DNA from: Rhodobacter viridis | GTDB lineage: Bacteria; Pseudomonadota; Alphaproteobacteria; Rhodobacterales; Rhodobacteraceae | Assembly: GCF_003217355.1 (NCBI RefSeq) | Contig: NZ_QJTK01000001.1 | Location: 372,001 to 436,000 of the forward strand | Length of the DNA: 64,000 nt | Reading direction: 5' to 3' | Shown here: piece after piece, positions 41,723 through 51,567 of the stretch | Position numbering within the stretch: the stretch's first letter is position 1 | How the letters are laid out: each line of letters starts with the position of its first letter | The notes under the pieces: generated by a model | Seen by the model: only the letters and a program-made list of their open reading frames with translations | What the model was told of the DNA's origin: nothing | The model's database searches: none | Position numbers and translations under genes: made by a program

Positions 41723-42664
41723 TCAAGTCTTGCCGGCCAGGGGGTGATGGCCCAGCACCAGCTCTTTCAGCCGTTCGTCGAGGACATGGGTGTAGATCTC
41801 CGTCGTCGAGAGATCGGCATGGCCGAGCAGCGTCTGGATCACCCGAAGATCGGCGCCGCCTTGCAGCAGATGCGTCGCAAAGGCATGGCGCAGCACGTGC
41901 GGTGTTACTCGCGCCGGATCGAGGCCCGCCGCAAGGGCGATATCTTTCAACAGCGCATGGAAGGCCTGCCGGGTCAGGTGCCCCTCTTTCCCCGTGGACG
42001 GGAAAAGATAGCGCGAGGGCGGGGTCTTGCGGGCGATCCGCGCCTCTTCCTCGGCAGCATCCCGAGTGACGAGCCAGGCCGCCAGCGCCTCGCGCGCGGG
42101 ATGCGACAGCGGCACCATCCGCTCCTTGTCGCCCTTGCCGCGCACCATCAGCATCGCGGGATTGCCGCGCGCCGCCGAGACCGGCAGGCCGACGAGTTCG
42201 CTGACCCGCATGCCGGTCGCATAGAGCAGTTCCATCAGGCAGCGGTTGCGGATCTGTTCGGCGGCGGTGCGGCCCTGATCGCGCCCGGCGTCCAGAAGCG
42301 CCTCGACCTCCTCGACACTCAGCGTCTTCGGCAGGCGCTTTGCCTTGCCGGGACCGGAAATCTGCAGCGTCGGATTGTCCTCGCGCCAGCCTTCGTCATA
42401 GGCGAAGCGGTAGAATTGCTTCACCGCCGACAGCCGCCGCGCCCGCGTCGACTTTGCCAACCCCTCGGCTTCAAGCCGAATGAGCCAGGTTTCGACCGCG
42501 TCGCGGCCGAGCGTCATCAGATCAAAGCCTTTTGCCGCCGCAAAATCGATGAAATCGACCAGATCGCGGCCATAGGCGTCGATCGTGTTGCGCGCGGCCC
42601 CGGCTTCGGCGGATTGCGCCTCCAGAAAGACAGCGATCCGTTCGCGCGGGGTGAGGCGGATCAT
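41723..42664 (-). CDS. xerD: Site-specific tyrosine recombinase XerD
   Basis: 313 residues. The core-binding domain is followed by a catalytic domain with Arg in LLYATGMRVSELVGL, HVLRHAFATHLLQGGADLRV (HxxR), the second His in LLGHADLSTTEIYTHV, and the nucleophile Tyr. Resolves chromosome dimers at dif with XerC and FtsK, and is also exploited by integrative phages. The start overlaps the upstream stop as ATGA. Confidence 0.94.
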   Translation of the reverse strand: MIRLTPRERIAVFLEAQSAEAGAARNTIDAYGRDLVDFIDFAAAKGFDLMTLGRDAVETWLIRLEAEGLAKSTRARRLSAVKQFYRFAYDEGWREDNPTLQISGPGKAKRLPKTLSVEEVEALLDAGRDQGRTAAEQIRNRCLMELLYATGMRVSELVGLPVSAARGNPAMLMVRGKGDKERMVPLSHPAREALAAWLVTRDAAEEEARIARKTPPSRYLFPSTGKEGHLTRQAFHALLKDIALAAGLDPARVTPHVLRHAFATHLLQGGADLRVIQTLLGHADLSTTEIYTHVLDERLKELVLGHHPLAGKT

Positions 42665-44232
42665 CCGCGCCGCTCCAGAATGATCAGTTGCAGCGCGGTG
42701 CGACGGGCCAGGGTTTCGAGCCCGACCTTGCGCAGAAGGATCAGCCCGGCCTCGAGCCGCCGCGGATCGCCCTTGGCGCCTTCCGAAATGTCATCGACGG
42801 CCGAGAGCAGCGCCTCGCCCAGACGGTCGGGAACGAGGGTCGCATAGGCCTCTGGAACCGCTTTCGGCGGTGCATCGAAGACCCGCTTCACCGTCAGCGC
42901 CAGCAGATCCTGTGCCGGGATCTGCGAGGTATCGCCGCGCGCCACCGCGATCAGCAGCGGTTCGGCACTGGCCGCCTCGGGCCAAGTTTGCGCGACCTTG
43001 TCGAAATCGCTGGTGAGCAGCGCCATGCGCAGCGCAAGGGTCTTCGCCGCACCGGTCAGCGGCAGATTTTGCAGCCGAGGGGCGAACATCTCGGCAAAGG
43101 CGGTTTCGAGTTCCTGATCCTGCATCACCGCCCAAGCTTGCGGCAAAACCGTGTCGACACGGTCCACATCACTTGCAGAAAGGGCGCTATCCAATTGCGA
43201 AATAAGCGTAACGCGATCCCATACCCCGCCCGACGCAGAAGCGCGATCCTGCGTGTAAAGCCCCAGAAGCTGGTTCGGATCAAGCACCCCCATGCGGGTC
43301 AGGCGTTCGGCAGCTTCGAGTTGCGTCTTCCAGCCGGCATTGGCGCGCAGGTCGGAATGCGCGAAAGCGACGGGCAGGGTCGTCGTCGCCATCGGCTGGC
43401 CGACCGCCTCCATCAGCCGGAAGCTGAGCGGATTGGGCCGCGCGGGCGGCGGCAGATCGGGGGCGCCATCGGCCCCGGCATCGTCCAGAAACCGCTGCAG
43501 CAGCGTCGCCGTCTCGCTGTCGATCTGACCCAGCGCCTGTCCGGTGCCCAGCGTCAGCATCGCCGCATCCCAATTGCTGCGCCGTGCCAGACAATAGATC
43601 CGCGCCGGATACGAGGGCGCAACCGCGGGCGATTTCTCCATGATTTCACAGGCATGGTCTTCCTGACCGAGCAGCAGCGCAACATCGAAGCGGCGCCGGA
43701 AGATTTCGGGGTCGGAAGGTTCGGCCTGCTCGAGCAGCGCCATCGCCTGATCCAGCGCGCCAAGATCCAGCAGACGATCGATCCGGGCCAGGAACAGCAC
43801 GTTCTTGCCCTCGGGCGCCGGGGTGATCGGCGGATCGAGTTCGGCGAGCATCAGCTCCAAAAGGAACCCCTGCACGGCGGGAAGCGTATCAAGACGCTCC
43901 TTGCGCAGGGCGGCGGCCAGATCGACCTCGGGCGTCGCCCCCCAAAGCCCGCGCGGCAGACCGATGCGGCTGGCGGAAAGCAGGCCCAGGCTGTCGGCGC
44001 TAAGCGGCGAATCGAGCGAGGCGACCCCGATATTCTCAAGCGTGCCGACACCCGACACCGGGGCCTCACCCGCAACGGGGGGCAAGACGGCGGCCGACCC
44101 GTTGCCCGGCCGCGCCACACTGACGGAGGTCGAAAGCCAGTCGATCGCCGACATTGGTGGTTCGGCGACAGCCACACCGGAGGAGAGAAGACCGAGCGTC
44201 AGGCTCAGCAGCAGGCGGTGCTCAATCGTCAA
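42661..44232 (-). CDS. Large exported protein of unknown function (TTG start)
   Basis: 523 residues if started at TTG 44232, which overlaps the stop of the previous gene and directly precedes a signal peptide (TIEHRLLLSLTLGLLSSGVA, cut after AVA-EP). Longer in-frame starts would add a basic, non-coding-looking extension that is the shadow of the upstream gene. The mature part is helical and looks like a TPR/solenoid protein (LFLARIDRLLDLGALDQAMA; ALLLGQEDHACEIMEKSPAV). No catalytic motif. It is probably a periplasmic helper coupled to the small membrane protein upstream and to xerD downstream. Confidence 0.75.
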   Translation of the reverse strand: MTIEHRLLLSLTLGLLSSGVAVAEPPMSAIDWLSTSVSVARPGNGSAAVLPPVAGEAPVSGVGTLENIGVASLDSPLSADSLGLLSASRIGLPRGLWGATPEVDLAAALRKERLDTLPAVQGFLLELMLAELDPPITPAPEGKNVLFLARIDRLLDLGALDQAMALLEQAEPSDPEIFRRRFDVALLLGQEDHACEIMEKSPAVAPSYPARIYCLARRSNWDAAMLTLGTGQALGQIDSETATLLQRFLDDAGADGAPDLPPPARPNPLSFRLMEAVGQPMATTTLPVAFAHSDLRANAGWKTQLEAAERLTRMGVLDPNQLLGLYTQDRASASGGVWDRVTLISQLDSALSASDVDRVDTVLPQAWAVMQDQELETAFAEMFAPRLQNLPLTGAAKTLALRMALLTSDFDKVAQTWPEAASAEPLLIAVARGDTSQIPAQDLLALTVKRVFDAPPKAVPEAYATLVPDRLGEALLSAVDDISEGAKGDPRRLEAGLILLRKVGLETLARRTALQLIILERRG

Positions 44233-44482
44233 GCCCCGCCCCCGCGGCTGCGGGCGCGGCACCCGATTGCGGGGCGCTCGCATCGGCGGGCGCAGCGGGC
44301 GCCATCGCGGTCTCGGGGACCACAGGCGCAACCGAACCCGGCGCCGGGGCAAGATCGGGCAGGGCGACGGGAGTACGGATTTCAACCGGCTCGGCGCTCA
44401 TGTCACCGAAATAGGCATAGCCCAGCGTTCCGAGCACCGCCGCCACGAGAAGAACGAGGATGGCCTTGAATATGCGCCCCAT
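44222..44482 (-). CDS. Small membrane-anchored protein
   Basis: 86 residues: an N-terminal membrane helix (IFKAILVLLVAAVLGTLGYA) followed by an acidic then Pro/Ala-rich periplasmic tail ending GAGLDD. It overlaps the following gene, whose TTG start lies within its last codons, so the two are translationally linked. No family recognised; possibly an anchor for the downstream exported solenoid protein. Confidence 0.75.
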   Translation of the reverse strand: MGRIFKAILVLLVAAVLGTLGYAYFGDMSAEPVEIRTPVALPDLAPAPGSVAPVVPETAMAPAAPADASAPQSGAAPAAAGAGLDD

Positions 44483-44690
44483 GTGTCTGCTTTCTTGTCT
44501 TTATGGTCGTCTTCGATCGTTTTCGCCGGAAACGGGAGCTGCCGCATTCGGGCGTCGCACCTGCGGGGATGCCGCCGAAACGTCGCGCTGGCAAGATTAT
44601 ATATGGCATTTCGGCAAAGTTCACGCCATTGAGGGGCGCAAAGATCACGAATGCGCAAGCGCCCGTCAGAGGCGGGACCGGGGAGGAAGC
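44483..44690. promoter_or_regulatory. Divergent region before aroK
   Basis: About 210 bases between the small membrane-protein gene and aroK, which face away from each other. The AT-rich part AAGATTATATATGG near 44592-44606 could carry promoter elements. No known operator seen. Confidence 0.4.
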
Positions 44691-45254
44691 GTGGCCGGGG
44701 AAGAGGGAGTTCACCCGCGTCTGCAAAAGACGATCGTGCTGGTGGGGATGATGGGCGCGGGCAAGACCGCGGTCGGCACGGCTTTGGCGCGCGCCTTGAA
44801 GGTGCCGTTTCACGACAGCGACGAAGAGATCGTGAAGGCGGCGCAGCGCTCGGTGGCCGAAATCTTCGAGCGCGACGGCGAGCCGTTCTTTCGCGCCCGC
44901 GAATCGGAAGTGATCGAGCGGCTTCTGACCGGCACGCCCGGTGTCGTCTCGACCGGTGGCGGGGCCTTCATGGCCGAGGCGAACCGCGAGATGATCGCCC
45001 GGCTTGGGATCTCGGTCTGGCTCAAGGCGGAACTCGAGCTGCTCTGGAACCGGGTGAAGAACAAGACGACGCGACCGCTTTTGCGCACGGCAGATCCCAA
45101 GGCGACGCTCGCGGGATTGATCGACAAGCGTTACCCCGTCTATGCGCTGGCACAGGTGGCGGTCGAGGCCGAGCCGGGGCTGTCGATCGAGCAGATGGCG
45201 CAGAAGGTGATCGAGGCTTTGACGGCGGAACCCGGGGTTTTCGCGGAGGATTGA
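44691..45254 (+). CDS. aroK: Shikimate kinase
   Basis: 187 residues from GTG 44691, with GGGAGGAAGC upstream; the open frame further upstream has no such signal. Walker A is GMMGAGKTAVG; DSDEEI carries the magnesium/shikimate Asp; FFRARESEVI, VVSTGGGAF and RPLLR complete the shikimate site. It phosphorylates shikimate in aromatic amino acid synthesis. Immediately followed by aroB, the conserved pair. Confidence 0.95.
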   Translation: MAGEEGVHPRLQKTIVLVGMMGAGKTAVGTALARALKVPFHDSDEEIVKAAQRSVAEIFERDGEPFFRARESEVIERLLTGTPGVVSTGGGAFMAEANREMIARLGISVWLKAELELLWNRVKNKTTRPLLRTADPKATLAGLIDKRYPVYALAQVAVEAEPGLSIEQMAQKVIEALTAEPGVFAED

Positions 45255-46370
45255 ATGACCGAAGTGGTGAAGGTGGAACTTGGCGCGCGCGCCTACGAGG
45301 TGCGGATCGGCGCCGGGCTGCTGGCGCAGGCGGGGGCAGAGATCGCGCCCTTGCTGCGCAAGCCCAAGGTGGCGGTGGTGGCCGACGAAACCGTGGCCCG
45401 GTTGCATCTTGAGGCGCTACGGGCGGGGCTTGGCGATGTCGAGATGGTCTCGATGACGCTGCCTTCGGGCGAAGGCACGAAAAGCTGGCCGCATTTCGAG
45501 CGGGTCTGCGAATGGCTTCTGGCGCAAAAGGTCGAGCGCAAGGATATCGTCGTTGCCTTTGGCGGCGGGGTGATTGGCGATCTGGTGGGCTTCGCATCGG
45601 CGGTGTTGCGCCGCGGTGTGCGCTTCGTGCAGATCCCGACGACGCTGCTGGCGCAGGTCGACAGCTCGGTCGGGGGCAAGACCGGGATCAACGTCGCCGC
45701 GGGCAAAAACCTGATCGGCGCGTTTCACCAACCCTCGCTGGTGCTGGCCGATATCGGGCTTCTCGACACGCTCACGCCGCGCGATTTTCTCGCCGGCTAT
45801 GGCGAGGTGGTGAAATACGGGCTTCTGGGCGATGCCGCCTTCTTTGACTGGCTCGAAAAGAACGGCCCCGCGATGGCGGCGGGCGACAGCGCTTTGCGGC
45901 AATATGCGGTGAAGCGCTCGGTCGAGATGAAGGCCGACATTGTCGCGCGCGACGAGACCGAGGAAGGCGATCGGGCGCTGTTGAACCTTGGCCACACCTT
46001 CTGCCACGCGCTCGAGGCGGCGACGGGCTATTCGGACCGACTGCTGCATGGCGAGGGCGTGGCGATCGGCTGCGCGCTGGCGTTTGAGCTGTCGCAGCGG
46101 CTGGGCCTGTGTTCGCAAGAGGCGCCCTCGCGCGTGCGGGCGCATCTGCGCGACATGCAGATGAAGGTGGAACTGACTGATATCCCAGGGGAATTGCCGG
46201 ATGCCGATGGGCTGATCGCATTGATGGGGCAAGACAAGAAAGTGCTCGACGGCAAGCTGCGCTTCATTCTCGCGCGGGGGATTGGCGAGGCTTTCGTGAC
46301 CTCTGACGTGCCGCGCGAGGTCCTGAAGGATCTGCTGACCGAAGCGCTGGCGCGCCGGGATCTTCGTTAA
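45255..46370 (+). CDS. aroB: 3-dehydroquinate synthase
   Basis: 371 residues. NAD-binding VAFGGGVIGDLVGFASAVLR, then QIPTTLLAQVDSSVGGKTGI, YGEVVKYG and the zinc His in LLNLGHTFCHALE with a further His in LLHGEGVAIG. Converts DAHP, made in this organism by the class II synthase at 55757-57130, to 3-dehydroquinate. ATG follows the aroK stop without a gap. Confidence 0.96.
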   Translation: MTEVVKVELGARAYEVRIGAGLLAQAGAEIAPLLRKPKVAVVADETVARLHLEALRAGLGDVEMVSMTLPSGEGTKSWPHFERVCEWLLAQKVERKDIVVAFGGGVIGDLVGFASAVLRRGVRFVQIPTTLLAQVDSSVGGKTGINVAAGKNLIGAFHQPSLVLADIGLLDTLTPRDFLAGYGEVVKYGLLGDAAFFDWLEKNGPAMAAGDSALRQYAVKRSVEMKADIVARDETEEGDRALLNLGHTFCHALEAATGYSDRLLHGEGVAIGCALAFELSQRLGLCSQEAPSRVRAHLRDMQMKVELTDIPGELPDADGLIALMGQDKKVLDGKLRFILARGIGEAFVTSDVPREVLKDLLTEALARRDLR

Positions 46371-46393
46371 GACGTCAATCGGCGCGGCGCGTT

Positions 46394-47179
46394 TCAGCGA
46401 AAGCTCAGTCGCAGATCCGGTTGGTTCGGATCACCGGGGCAATCCAGCGGATGGGGCAGTTGCAACGCTGCCCCGTCTTCGGGCGCATCTTGCATCGCGG
46501 CGCTCGAAAAGGTCAGTTCGATCAAATCAGGAACGCCATCGCGCGTGACATGCGCGCCGTTCTGCGGATGCAGATGCACAAGCCGAAGCGGAAACTGCGC
46601 AACAAAATCAACAAGTTCACCGCAGCGCGCCCCGATGTCGTGGAACTCGACCGCCAGTCCGGACAGTTGGTCGGCATGATCGATCAAGGCCTGAAGGCAG
46701 TCATATTCGGCGCCCTCGATATCCATCTTCACGAAAACCTTGCGGCCAAGGCTGCGCGCTTCCGAGAGGATCTGTTCGGGAGACAGGTAGAGATCGGAGG
46801 GACCATGGCCGACAAATTTTCGGATATGGACCCGGTCGCCGACGAAGAACTGCTTGTAGTCCTTCCATATGCGGAGCCGCTTTGAAAACCGGCTCGGACG
46901 ATGCACATGCAGGAGCGAGCGCAGCATCTTGTTGCGGAAGTGCCGCTCGCCCATGGAAGCATCATAGGCGCGAAGTGGCGTCGGGCGGATGCGCAGGAAA
47001 TCCGCCTCAAAGCTCCAGTCGCTGGCTATGCCCATGGCAAGCAGCGCGTCAGATTGCGCCAGATCGCGCGCATCGACAAGATACCCGCCGTCGAAATCGC
47101 GCCCCAGCCGACGCAGATGTGCCGTCGGCCAGGGCCGAAGGGCCTCCGGCAAATGAACGTCGATCGCGCTTATTCCCAT
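46394..47179 (-). CDS. FkbM-family methyltransferase
   Basis: 261 residues. The FkbM hallmark [20 protein letters not shown] is at about residues 145-165, with a following [10 protein letters not shown]. The expected N-terminal SAM-binding glycine loop is weak ([20 protein letters not shown]). Such enzymes O-methylate sugars or small molecules. The start overlaps the end of guaA by ten bases, an unlikely functional partner, so it may be a chance insertion behind guaA that uses its transcript. Substrate unknown. Confidence 0.8.
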   Translation of the reverse strand: MGISAIDVHLPEALRPWPTAHLRRLGRDFDGGYLVDARDLAQSDALLAMGIASDWSFEADFLRIRPTPLRAYDASMGERHFRNKMLRSLLHVHRPSRFSKRLRIWKDYKQFFVGDRVHIRKFVGHGPSDLYLSPEQILSEARSLGRKVFVKMDIEGAEYDCLQALIDHADQLSGLAVEFHDIGARCGELVDFVAQFPLRLVHLHPQNGAHVTRDGVPDLIELTFSSAAMQDAPEDGAALQLPHPLDCPGDPNQPDLRLSFR

Positions 47180-48726
47180 TCGATCGTGCCCGGTGGCTTC
47201 GAGGTGATGTCATAGGTCACCCGGTTGATGCCCTTGACTTCATTGATGATCCGCGTCGCGGTCTCGCCAAGGAAATCATGGCTGAACGGGTAGTAATCCG
47301 CCGTCATGCCATCGACCGAGGTCACCGCGCGCAGCGCGCAGGCGTAATCATAGGTGCGCCCGTCGCCCATCACGCCCACGGTCTTCACCGGCAGAATCGC
47401 GACGAAGGCTTGCCAGATCTCGTCGTAAAGCCCGTGCTTGCGGATCTGGTCGATATAGACCGCATCGGCCTTGCGCAGGATGTCGAGTTTTTCGCGGGTG
47501 ATTTCGCCGGGGCAGCGGATCGCAAGACCCGGACCGGGGAAGGGGTGGCGGCCGATGAACTTCTCCGGCAGACCGAGTTCGCGGCCAAGGGCGCGGACCT
47601 CGTCCTTGAAGAGTTCGCGCAGCGGCTCGACGAGCTTGAGGCCCATCTTTTCCGGCAGCCCACCGACGTTGTGGTGCGACTTGATCGTGACCGACGGGCC
47701 GCCACTGAACGAGACCGATTCGATCACGTCGGGGTAAAGCGTGCCCTGGGCGAGGAAGACCGCGCCCTCGATCTTGTTCGCTTCACGCTGGAAGACGTCG
47801 ATGAAGAGCTTGCCGATCGTCTTGCGCTTGACCTCGGGGTCCGAGACGCCCTCGAGCGCGCCGATGAACAGGTCGGCCTCGTCGGCGTGGATCAGCGGGA
47901 TGTTGTAGTTGTCGCGGAACATCGAGACGACTTCGTCGGCCTCGTTGAGCCGCATCAGCCCGTGATCGACGAAGACGCAGGTCAGCTGATCGCCGATGGC
48001 TTCGTGGATCAGCACAGCCGCAACCGAGCTGTCAACACCGCCCGACAGGCCGCAGATCACCCGCTTGTCGCCGACTTGCGCCCGGATCTTGGCGATGGCG
48101 TCGTCCTTGTAGGAGGCCATCGTCCAGTCGCCGGTGAAACCCGCGAGACGGACGAAGTTCTCGTAGAGTTTCGCGCCTTTCGGCGTGTGATGCACTTCGG
48201 GGTGGAACTGCACGGCATAGAAATGGCGCGCGACATCGGCGGTGATGGCGAAAGGCGCGCCGGGCGAGGTGCCGTAGACCTCGAAGCCCGGGGCGATGCG
48301 CGAGACGTGATCGCCGTGGCTCATCCAGACCTGTTCTTGACCGGCGTCGAACCAGCCCTCGAGGATCGAAAGGCTCTTGTCCGTCGGCGTCACGAAGGCG
48401 CGGCCGAATTCGGCGGTGCCGTGACCGCTTTCGACCAGACCGCCCAGCTCCTGCATCATCACCTGCTGGCCGTAGCAGATCCCGAGGATCGGCACGCCAA
48501 GCGTGAAGGCGGATTTGGGCGGGCGGGGCGAGCCTTCGCGGGTGACCGAATCCGGGCCGCCCGAGAAGATGATGGCCTTGGGGGCGAAGTCCTGCAGGAA
48601 GGCGTCGGTCACCTTCTGATAGGGGTGGATTTCGCAGTAGATGGAAAGCTCGCGCAGGCGCCGGGCGATGAGCTGGGTCACCTGCGAGCCGAAGTCGATG
48701 ATGAGGAGGCGCTGATGCTGGGTCAT
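47170..48726 (-). CDS. guaA: GMP synthase (glutamine-hydrolysing)
   Basis: 518 residues. Class I glutamine amidotransferase: [11 protein letters not shown] with the catalytic Cys and [10 protein letters not shown] with His. The ATP-pyrophosphatase loop is [13 protein letters not shown]. The C-terminal dimerisation domain ends [15 protein letters not shown]. Converts XMP to GMP in the cytoplasm. Complete and of normal length. Confidence 0.97.
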   Translation of the reverse strand: MTQHQRLLIIDFGSQVTQLIARRLRELSIYCEIHPYQKVTDAFLQDFAPKAIIFSGGPDSVTREGSPRPPKSAFTLGVPILGICYGQQVMMQELGGLVESGHGTAEFGRAFVTPTDKSLSILEGWFDAGQEQVWMSHGDHVSRIAPGFEVYGTSPGAPFAITADVARHFYAVQFHPEVHHTPKGAKLYENFVRLAGFTGDWTMASYKDDAIAKIRAQVGDKRVICGLSGGVDSSVAAVLIHEAIGDQLTCVFVDHGLMRLNEADEVVSMFRDNYNIPLIHADEADLFIGALEGVSDPEVKRKTIGKLFIDVFQREANKIEGAVFLAQGTLYPDVIESVSFSGGPSVTIKSHHNVGGLPEKMGLKLVEPLRELFKDEVRALGRELGLPEKFIGRHPFPGPGLAIRCPGEITREKLDILRKADAVYIDQIRKHGLYDEIWQAFVAILPVKTVGVMGDGRTYDYACALRAVTSVDGMTADYYPFSHDFLGETATRIINEVKGINRVTYDITSKPPGTIEWE

Positions 48727-48764
48727 GGATGCGGAATAGGTTGGGATGGGCTGGAAAGCAAGAG

Positions 48765-48813
48765 GCCGGGGGCGCTGCCCCCGGACCCCCGAGATATTTG
48801 TCGCAAGATAAAG
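48765..48813 (+). repeat. Dispersed extragenic repeat, copy 2
   Basis: GCCGGGGGCGCTGCCCCCGG, then ACCCCCGAGATATTTGTCGC and AAGATAAAG. It lies between the livM stop and the guaA start, both on the minus strand. The GC palindrome can act as a stem. Confidence 0.85.
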
Positions 48814-48829
48814 GGCAAAGCCTGCCCCG

Positions 48830-50179
48830 TCATCTTTCGGGCAGCAGGCCCCTTGGGCTGAAGCGCAGCACCGCGAGCAGGATCACCCCCATGATGACAA
48901 GGCGCATGTGCGGGGCCGAGTCGACGAGATGCGATTTCAGCGTGCCATCGGCGAGATGGTCGGCGAGCATCCCCATCAGCGTCGGGCCCCATTCGCCCGC
49001 CTTGATCCAGACGAACCAGATCAGGAGGCCGCCCAGAACCGAGCCCCAGTTGTTGCCCGAGCCGCCGACGATCACCATCACCCAGATCAGGAAGGTGTAG
49101 CGCAGCGGGTTGTAGCCCGAGGGTGTCATCTGTCCGTCGAGCGAGATCAGCATGGCGCCCGCAAGCCCCAGCACGGCCGAGCCGATGATGAAGATCTGCA
49201 GGTGGCGCCCGGTGACGTTCTTGCCCATCGCCGCCGCGGCGACCTCGTTGTCGCGGATGGCGCGCATCATCCGGCCCCAGGGCGAATTCAGCGCAAGCTG
49301 CGCAGCCCAGATCAGCAGGCCGAGCACCGCGATGAAGAGCAGGCAATAGAGCAGTTTCACCAGCAGCGTCGAGCCGGTCATCGGGTCGAGGCCGAAGCTC
49401 GCAGCGCGTGCGAGGAAGCCCGGGTCCTGCTGCAGGTTCGTCTCGTAAGGCACGGGCCAAGGCCGCGGAATCCCGTTCACGTTGAGAACGCCACGATCCA
49501 GCCATTCCTCGTTGCGCAGGACGGCGACGATGATTTCCCCGATCCCGAGCGTGGCGATGGCAAGATAGTCCGAGCGCAGGCCGAGCGCGGTTTTGCCCAC
49601 GACCCAGGCGGCGGCAGCGGCAAGCGCGGCCCCGATCGGCCAGGAGAGCAGCACCGGCAGGCCGATGCCGCCCAGATAGCCCTGCGCCGAGGGGTTGATC
49701 GCCTGCACGGCCTCGACAGCCGGGTCAAAGACGGCGCGATAGGCGAAGAAGCCAAGCACGAGCGTCGCGGCAACGGCCCAGCCGCGCAGGCGAACGGGCA
49801 GGCGGCCCCACAGGAAGACGGCGGCAACCAAGGTGGCCATTGCGACGCAGAGCGCGATCAGAATGCCCCAGCCGCCCGCGGCAAAGGCGCCCGGCGTCGC
49901 TGGCATCGAGACGAGCACCGGTGCAAGACCACCAAGGGCCAGAAATCCGACGACGCCGGTGTTGAAGAGACCTGCATAGCCCCATTGGATGTTCACGCCC
50001 AAAGCGAGGATGGCCGAAATCAGCCCGACGCGCAGGATGCCGAGCGCGTTGTCCCAGTGCCCCGAGAAGAAGGTGTTCGAGACCGTCCCCTCGAGGATGA
50101 AGAGGACCGCCAGAGCCCCGAACATCGCAGGGGCGCGCCATTTGCCGCCTTTCGCGGCTTTCGGTTGATGCGTGCTCAT
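48830..50179 (-). CDS. livM: Branched-chain amino acid ABC transporter permease LivM
   Basis: 449 residues, long for LivM because of an N-terminal region with extra membrane helices. The conserved [18 protein letters not shown] and [10 protein letters not shown] motifs typical of LivM are present. Part of an inner-membrane importer with LivH; the substrate class is branched-chain or related amino acids. Start overlaps the livH stop. Confidence 0.93.
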   Translation of the reverse strand: MSTHQPKAAKGGKWRAPAMFGALAVLFILEGTVSNTFFSGHWDNALGILRVGLISAILALGVNIQWGYAGLFNTGVVGFLALGGLAPVLVSMPATPGAFAAGGWGILIALCVAMATLVAAVFLWGRLPVRLRGWAVAATLVLGFFAYRAVFDPAVEAVQAINPSAQGYLGGIGLPVLLSWPIGAALAAAAAWVVGKTALGLRSDYLAIATLGIGEIIVAVLRNEEWLDRGVLNVNGIPRPWPVPYETNLQQDPGFLARAASFGLDPMTGSTLLVKLLYCLLFIAVLGLLIWAAQLALNSPWGRMMRAIRDNEVAAAAMGKNVTGRHLQIFIIGSAVLGLAGAMLISLDGQMTPSGYNPLRYTFLIWVMVIVGGSGNNWGSVLGGLLIWFVWIKAGEWGPTLMGMLADHLADGTLKSHLVDSAPHMRLVIMGVILLAVLRFSPRGLLPER

Positions 50180-51186
50180 ACCGATTTTCCTTTGAAAAGC
50201 CCGGTGGGCTTGAACAGCAGCACGATGATCAGGATCGCGAAGCTGACCGCGAATTTGTATTCGGTGGAGAGAAGTTGCAGCAGACCCTCGGGCTCGTAGC
50301 CGGGGATCAGATACATCGCCACTTTCTTCCAGGCATAGGTGACCGACACTTCAGAGAAGGCGATCACGAACCCCCCGGCGATGGCGCCAAGCGGGTTGCC
50401 AAGGCCACCAACGATCGCCGCGGCGAAGATCGGCAAGAGCAGCTGGAAGTAGTTGAAGGCCTTGAACGACTTGTCGAGGCCGTAGAGCGTGCCTGCAATG
50501 GTGGCGAGCGCCGCGGCGATCACCCAGGTGACGGCGACGACGCGGTTCGGGTCGATGCCGGAGAGCAGCGCCAGATCTTCGTTGTCGGCATAGGCGCGCA
50601 TCGATTTGCCGGTGCGGGTCCTGGCGAGAAACCAGAACAGCGCCCAGACGACGAGCGCGGCTGTGATCACAGTGATCGCCGTCGTCGCGCGGATCGCCAG
50701 AGGCTCGGTCAGGCCGGTCATCGCCTTGAAGTCGGGCGCCGAGATCAGGAAACGGGCGCCATCGGCGAATTTGATCTCGTCAACGCCGATCAGCACGCGG
50801 GTCAGGCCGTTCATCACGAACATCACGCCGACAGAGACCATCGTGATGTAGATCGGTGCCGCGCGGACCTTCCGATAATAGCTGTAGACCACCTTGTCGG
50901 TCGCAAGGACGAGCGCCGCGGTGAGGGCGATGCCGATCGGCAGGGCGAGCAGCGCGGTCGGCAGCGGCCCGAAGGACAGGCCCGCCGATTGCATCGCCCA
51001 GGTGACGAGGATCGTCAGCCCGGTGCCAAAGGCCATGGTGTCGCCATGCGCAAAGTTCGAGAAGCGCAGGATGCCGTAAATCAGCGTCACGCCAAGCGCG
51101 CCAAGCGCGAGTTGCGCCCCGTAGGCGGTGGCGGGCACGATGATGTAGTTCAGGATTGCCACGAAGGCGTTGAGGATATCCATCAC
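50176..51186 (-). CDS. livH: Branched-chain amino acid ABC transporter permease LivH
   Basis: 336 residues with about eight membrane helices. YGAQLALGALGVTLIYGILR, RFSNFAHGDTMAFG and AIVGGLGNPLGAIAGGFVI are the LivH signatures. Overlaps both the small exported-protein gene upstream and livM downstream, so all are co-translated. Confidence 0.95.
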   Translation of the reverse strand: MMDILNAFVAILNYIIVPATAYGAQLALGALGVTLIYGILRFSNFAHGDTMAFGTGLTILVTWAMQSAGLSFGPLPTALLALPIGIALTAALVLATDKVVYSYYRKVRAAPIYITMVSVGVMFVMNGLTRVLIGVDEIKFADGARFLISAPDFKAMTGLTEPLAIRATTAITVITAALVVWALFWFLARTRTGKSMRAYADNEDLALLSGIDPNRVVAVTWVIAAALATIAGTLYGLDKSFKAFNYFQLLLPIFAAAIVGGLGNPLGAIAGGFVIAFSEVSVTYAWKKVAMYLIPGYEPEGLLQLLSTEYKFAVSFAILIIVLLFKPTGLFKGKSV

Positions 51187-51566
51187 TGCACCTCCTCGCA
51201 GCGGCCGTCGAAGGCGATCACGATAGGCCGTCCCTCGGATTGGGTGTGGATGCTGAGAACGGCCCCGGCATTGCCGAAGTCCGTGACGAAATAGGAAGAC
51301 CCATCAGAGGGTTCCGAGGTAAAGCTCATTTGTCCGCTCGCGGGGTCGTAGCCGCCGGTCATGTTCAGGGTCACCTGATGGTCGCGAAATCTGGCCTGCG
51401 CCCCTTCGACTTCGAGCGTCACCTTGTAGTCTTCTTCACCGCAGCCATCCGAGATGCAGGACCGACCGAAGTCGCAGTTGAGCACGAAAGCGCGGTCGGG
51501 GTGGATCTCCTCGGACAGCGCCGGAGAGGCCGCAAGACAGGCTGCGGCAAGCACGGAACGTCTCAT
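51183..51566 (-). CDS. Small exported protein inside the liv operon
   Basis: 127 residues with a signal peptide (RRSVLAAACLAASPALS, cut before EE). The mature part has four or five Cys (NCDFGRSCISDGCGEEDYKV and GRCEEVQ at the end), suggesting disulfides, and predominantly beta sequence. No family recognised. It starts between livF and livH with overlapping codons, which makes it unlikely to be an accident. It may be an accessory periplasmic factor of the transporter, but nothing in the sequence proves that. Confidence 0.75.
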   Translation of the reverse strand: MRRSVLAAACLAASPALSEEIHPDRAFVLNCDFGRSCISDGCGEEDYKVTLEVEGAQARFRDHQVTLNMTGGYDPASGQMSFTSEPSDGSSYFVTDFGNAGAVLSIHTQSEGRPIVIAFDGRCEEVQ

Positions 51567-51567
51567 C

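Noticed and set aside
41723-42664. XerD gene as part of a second mobile element
   Set aside because: Length and motifs are those of the chromosomal dimer-resolution enzyme, and it is translationally coupled to host genes.
46882-48861. A 659-codon plus-strand open frame
   Set aside because: Antisense to guaA, whose motifs are unambiguous.
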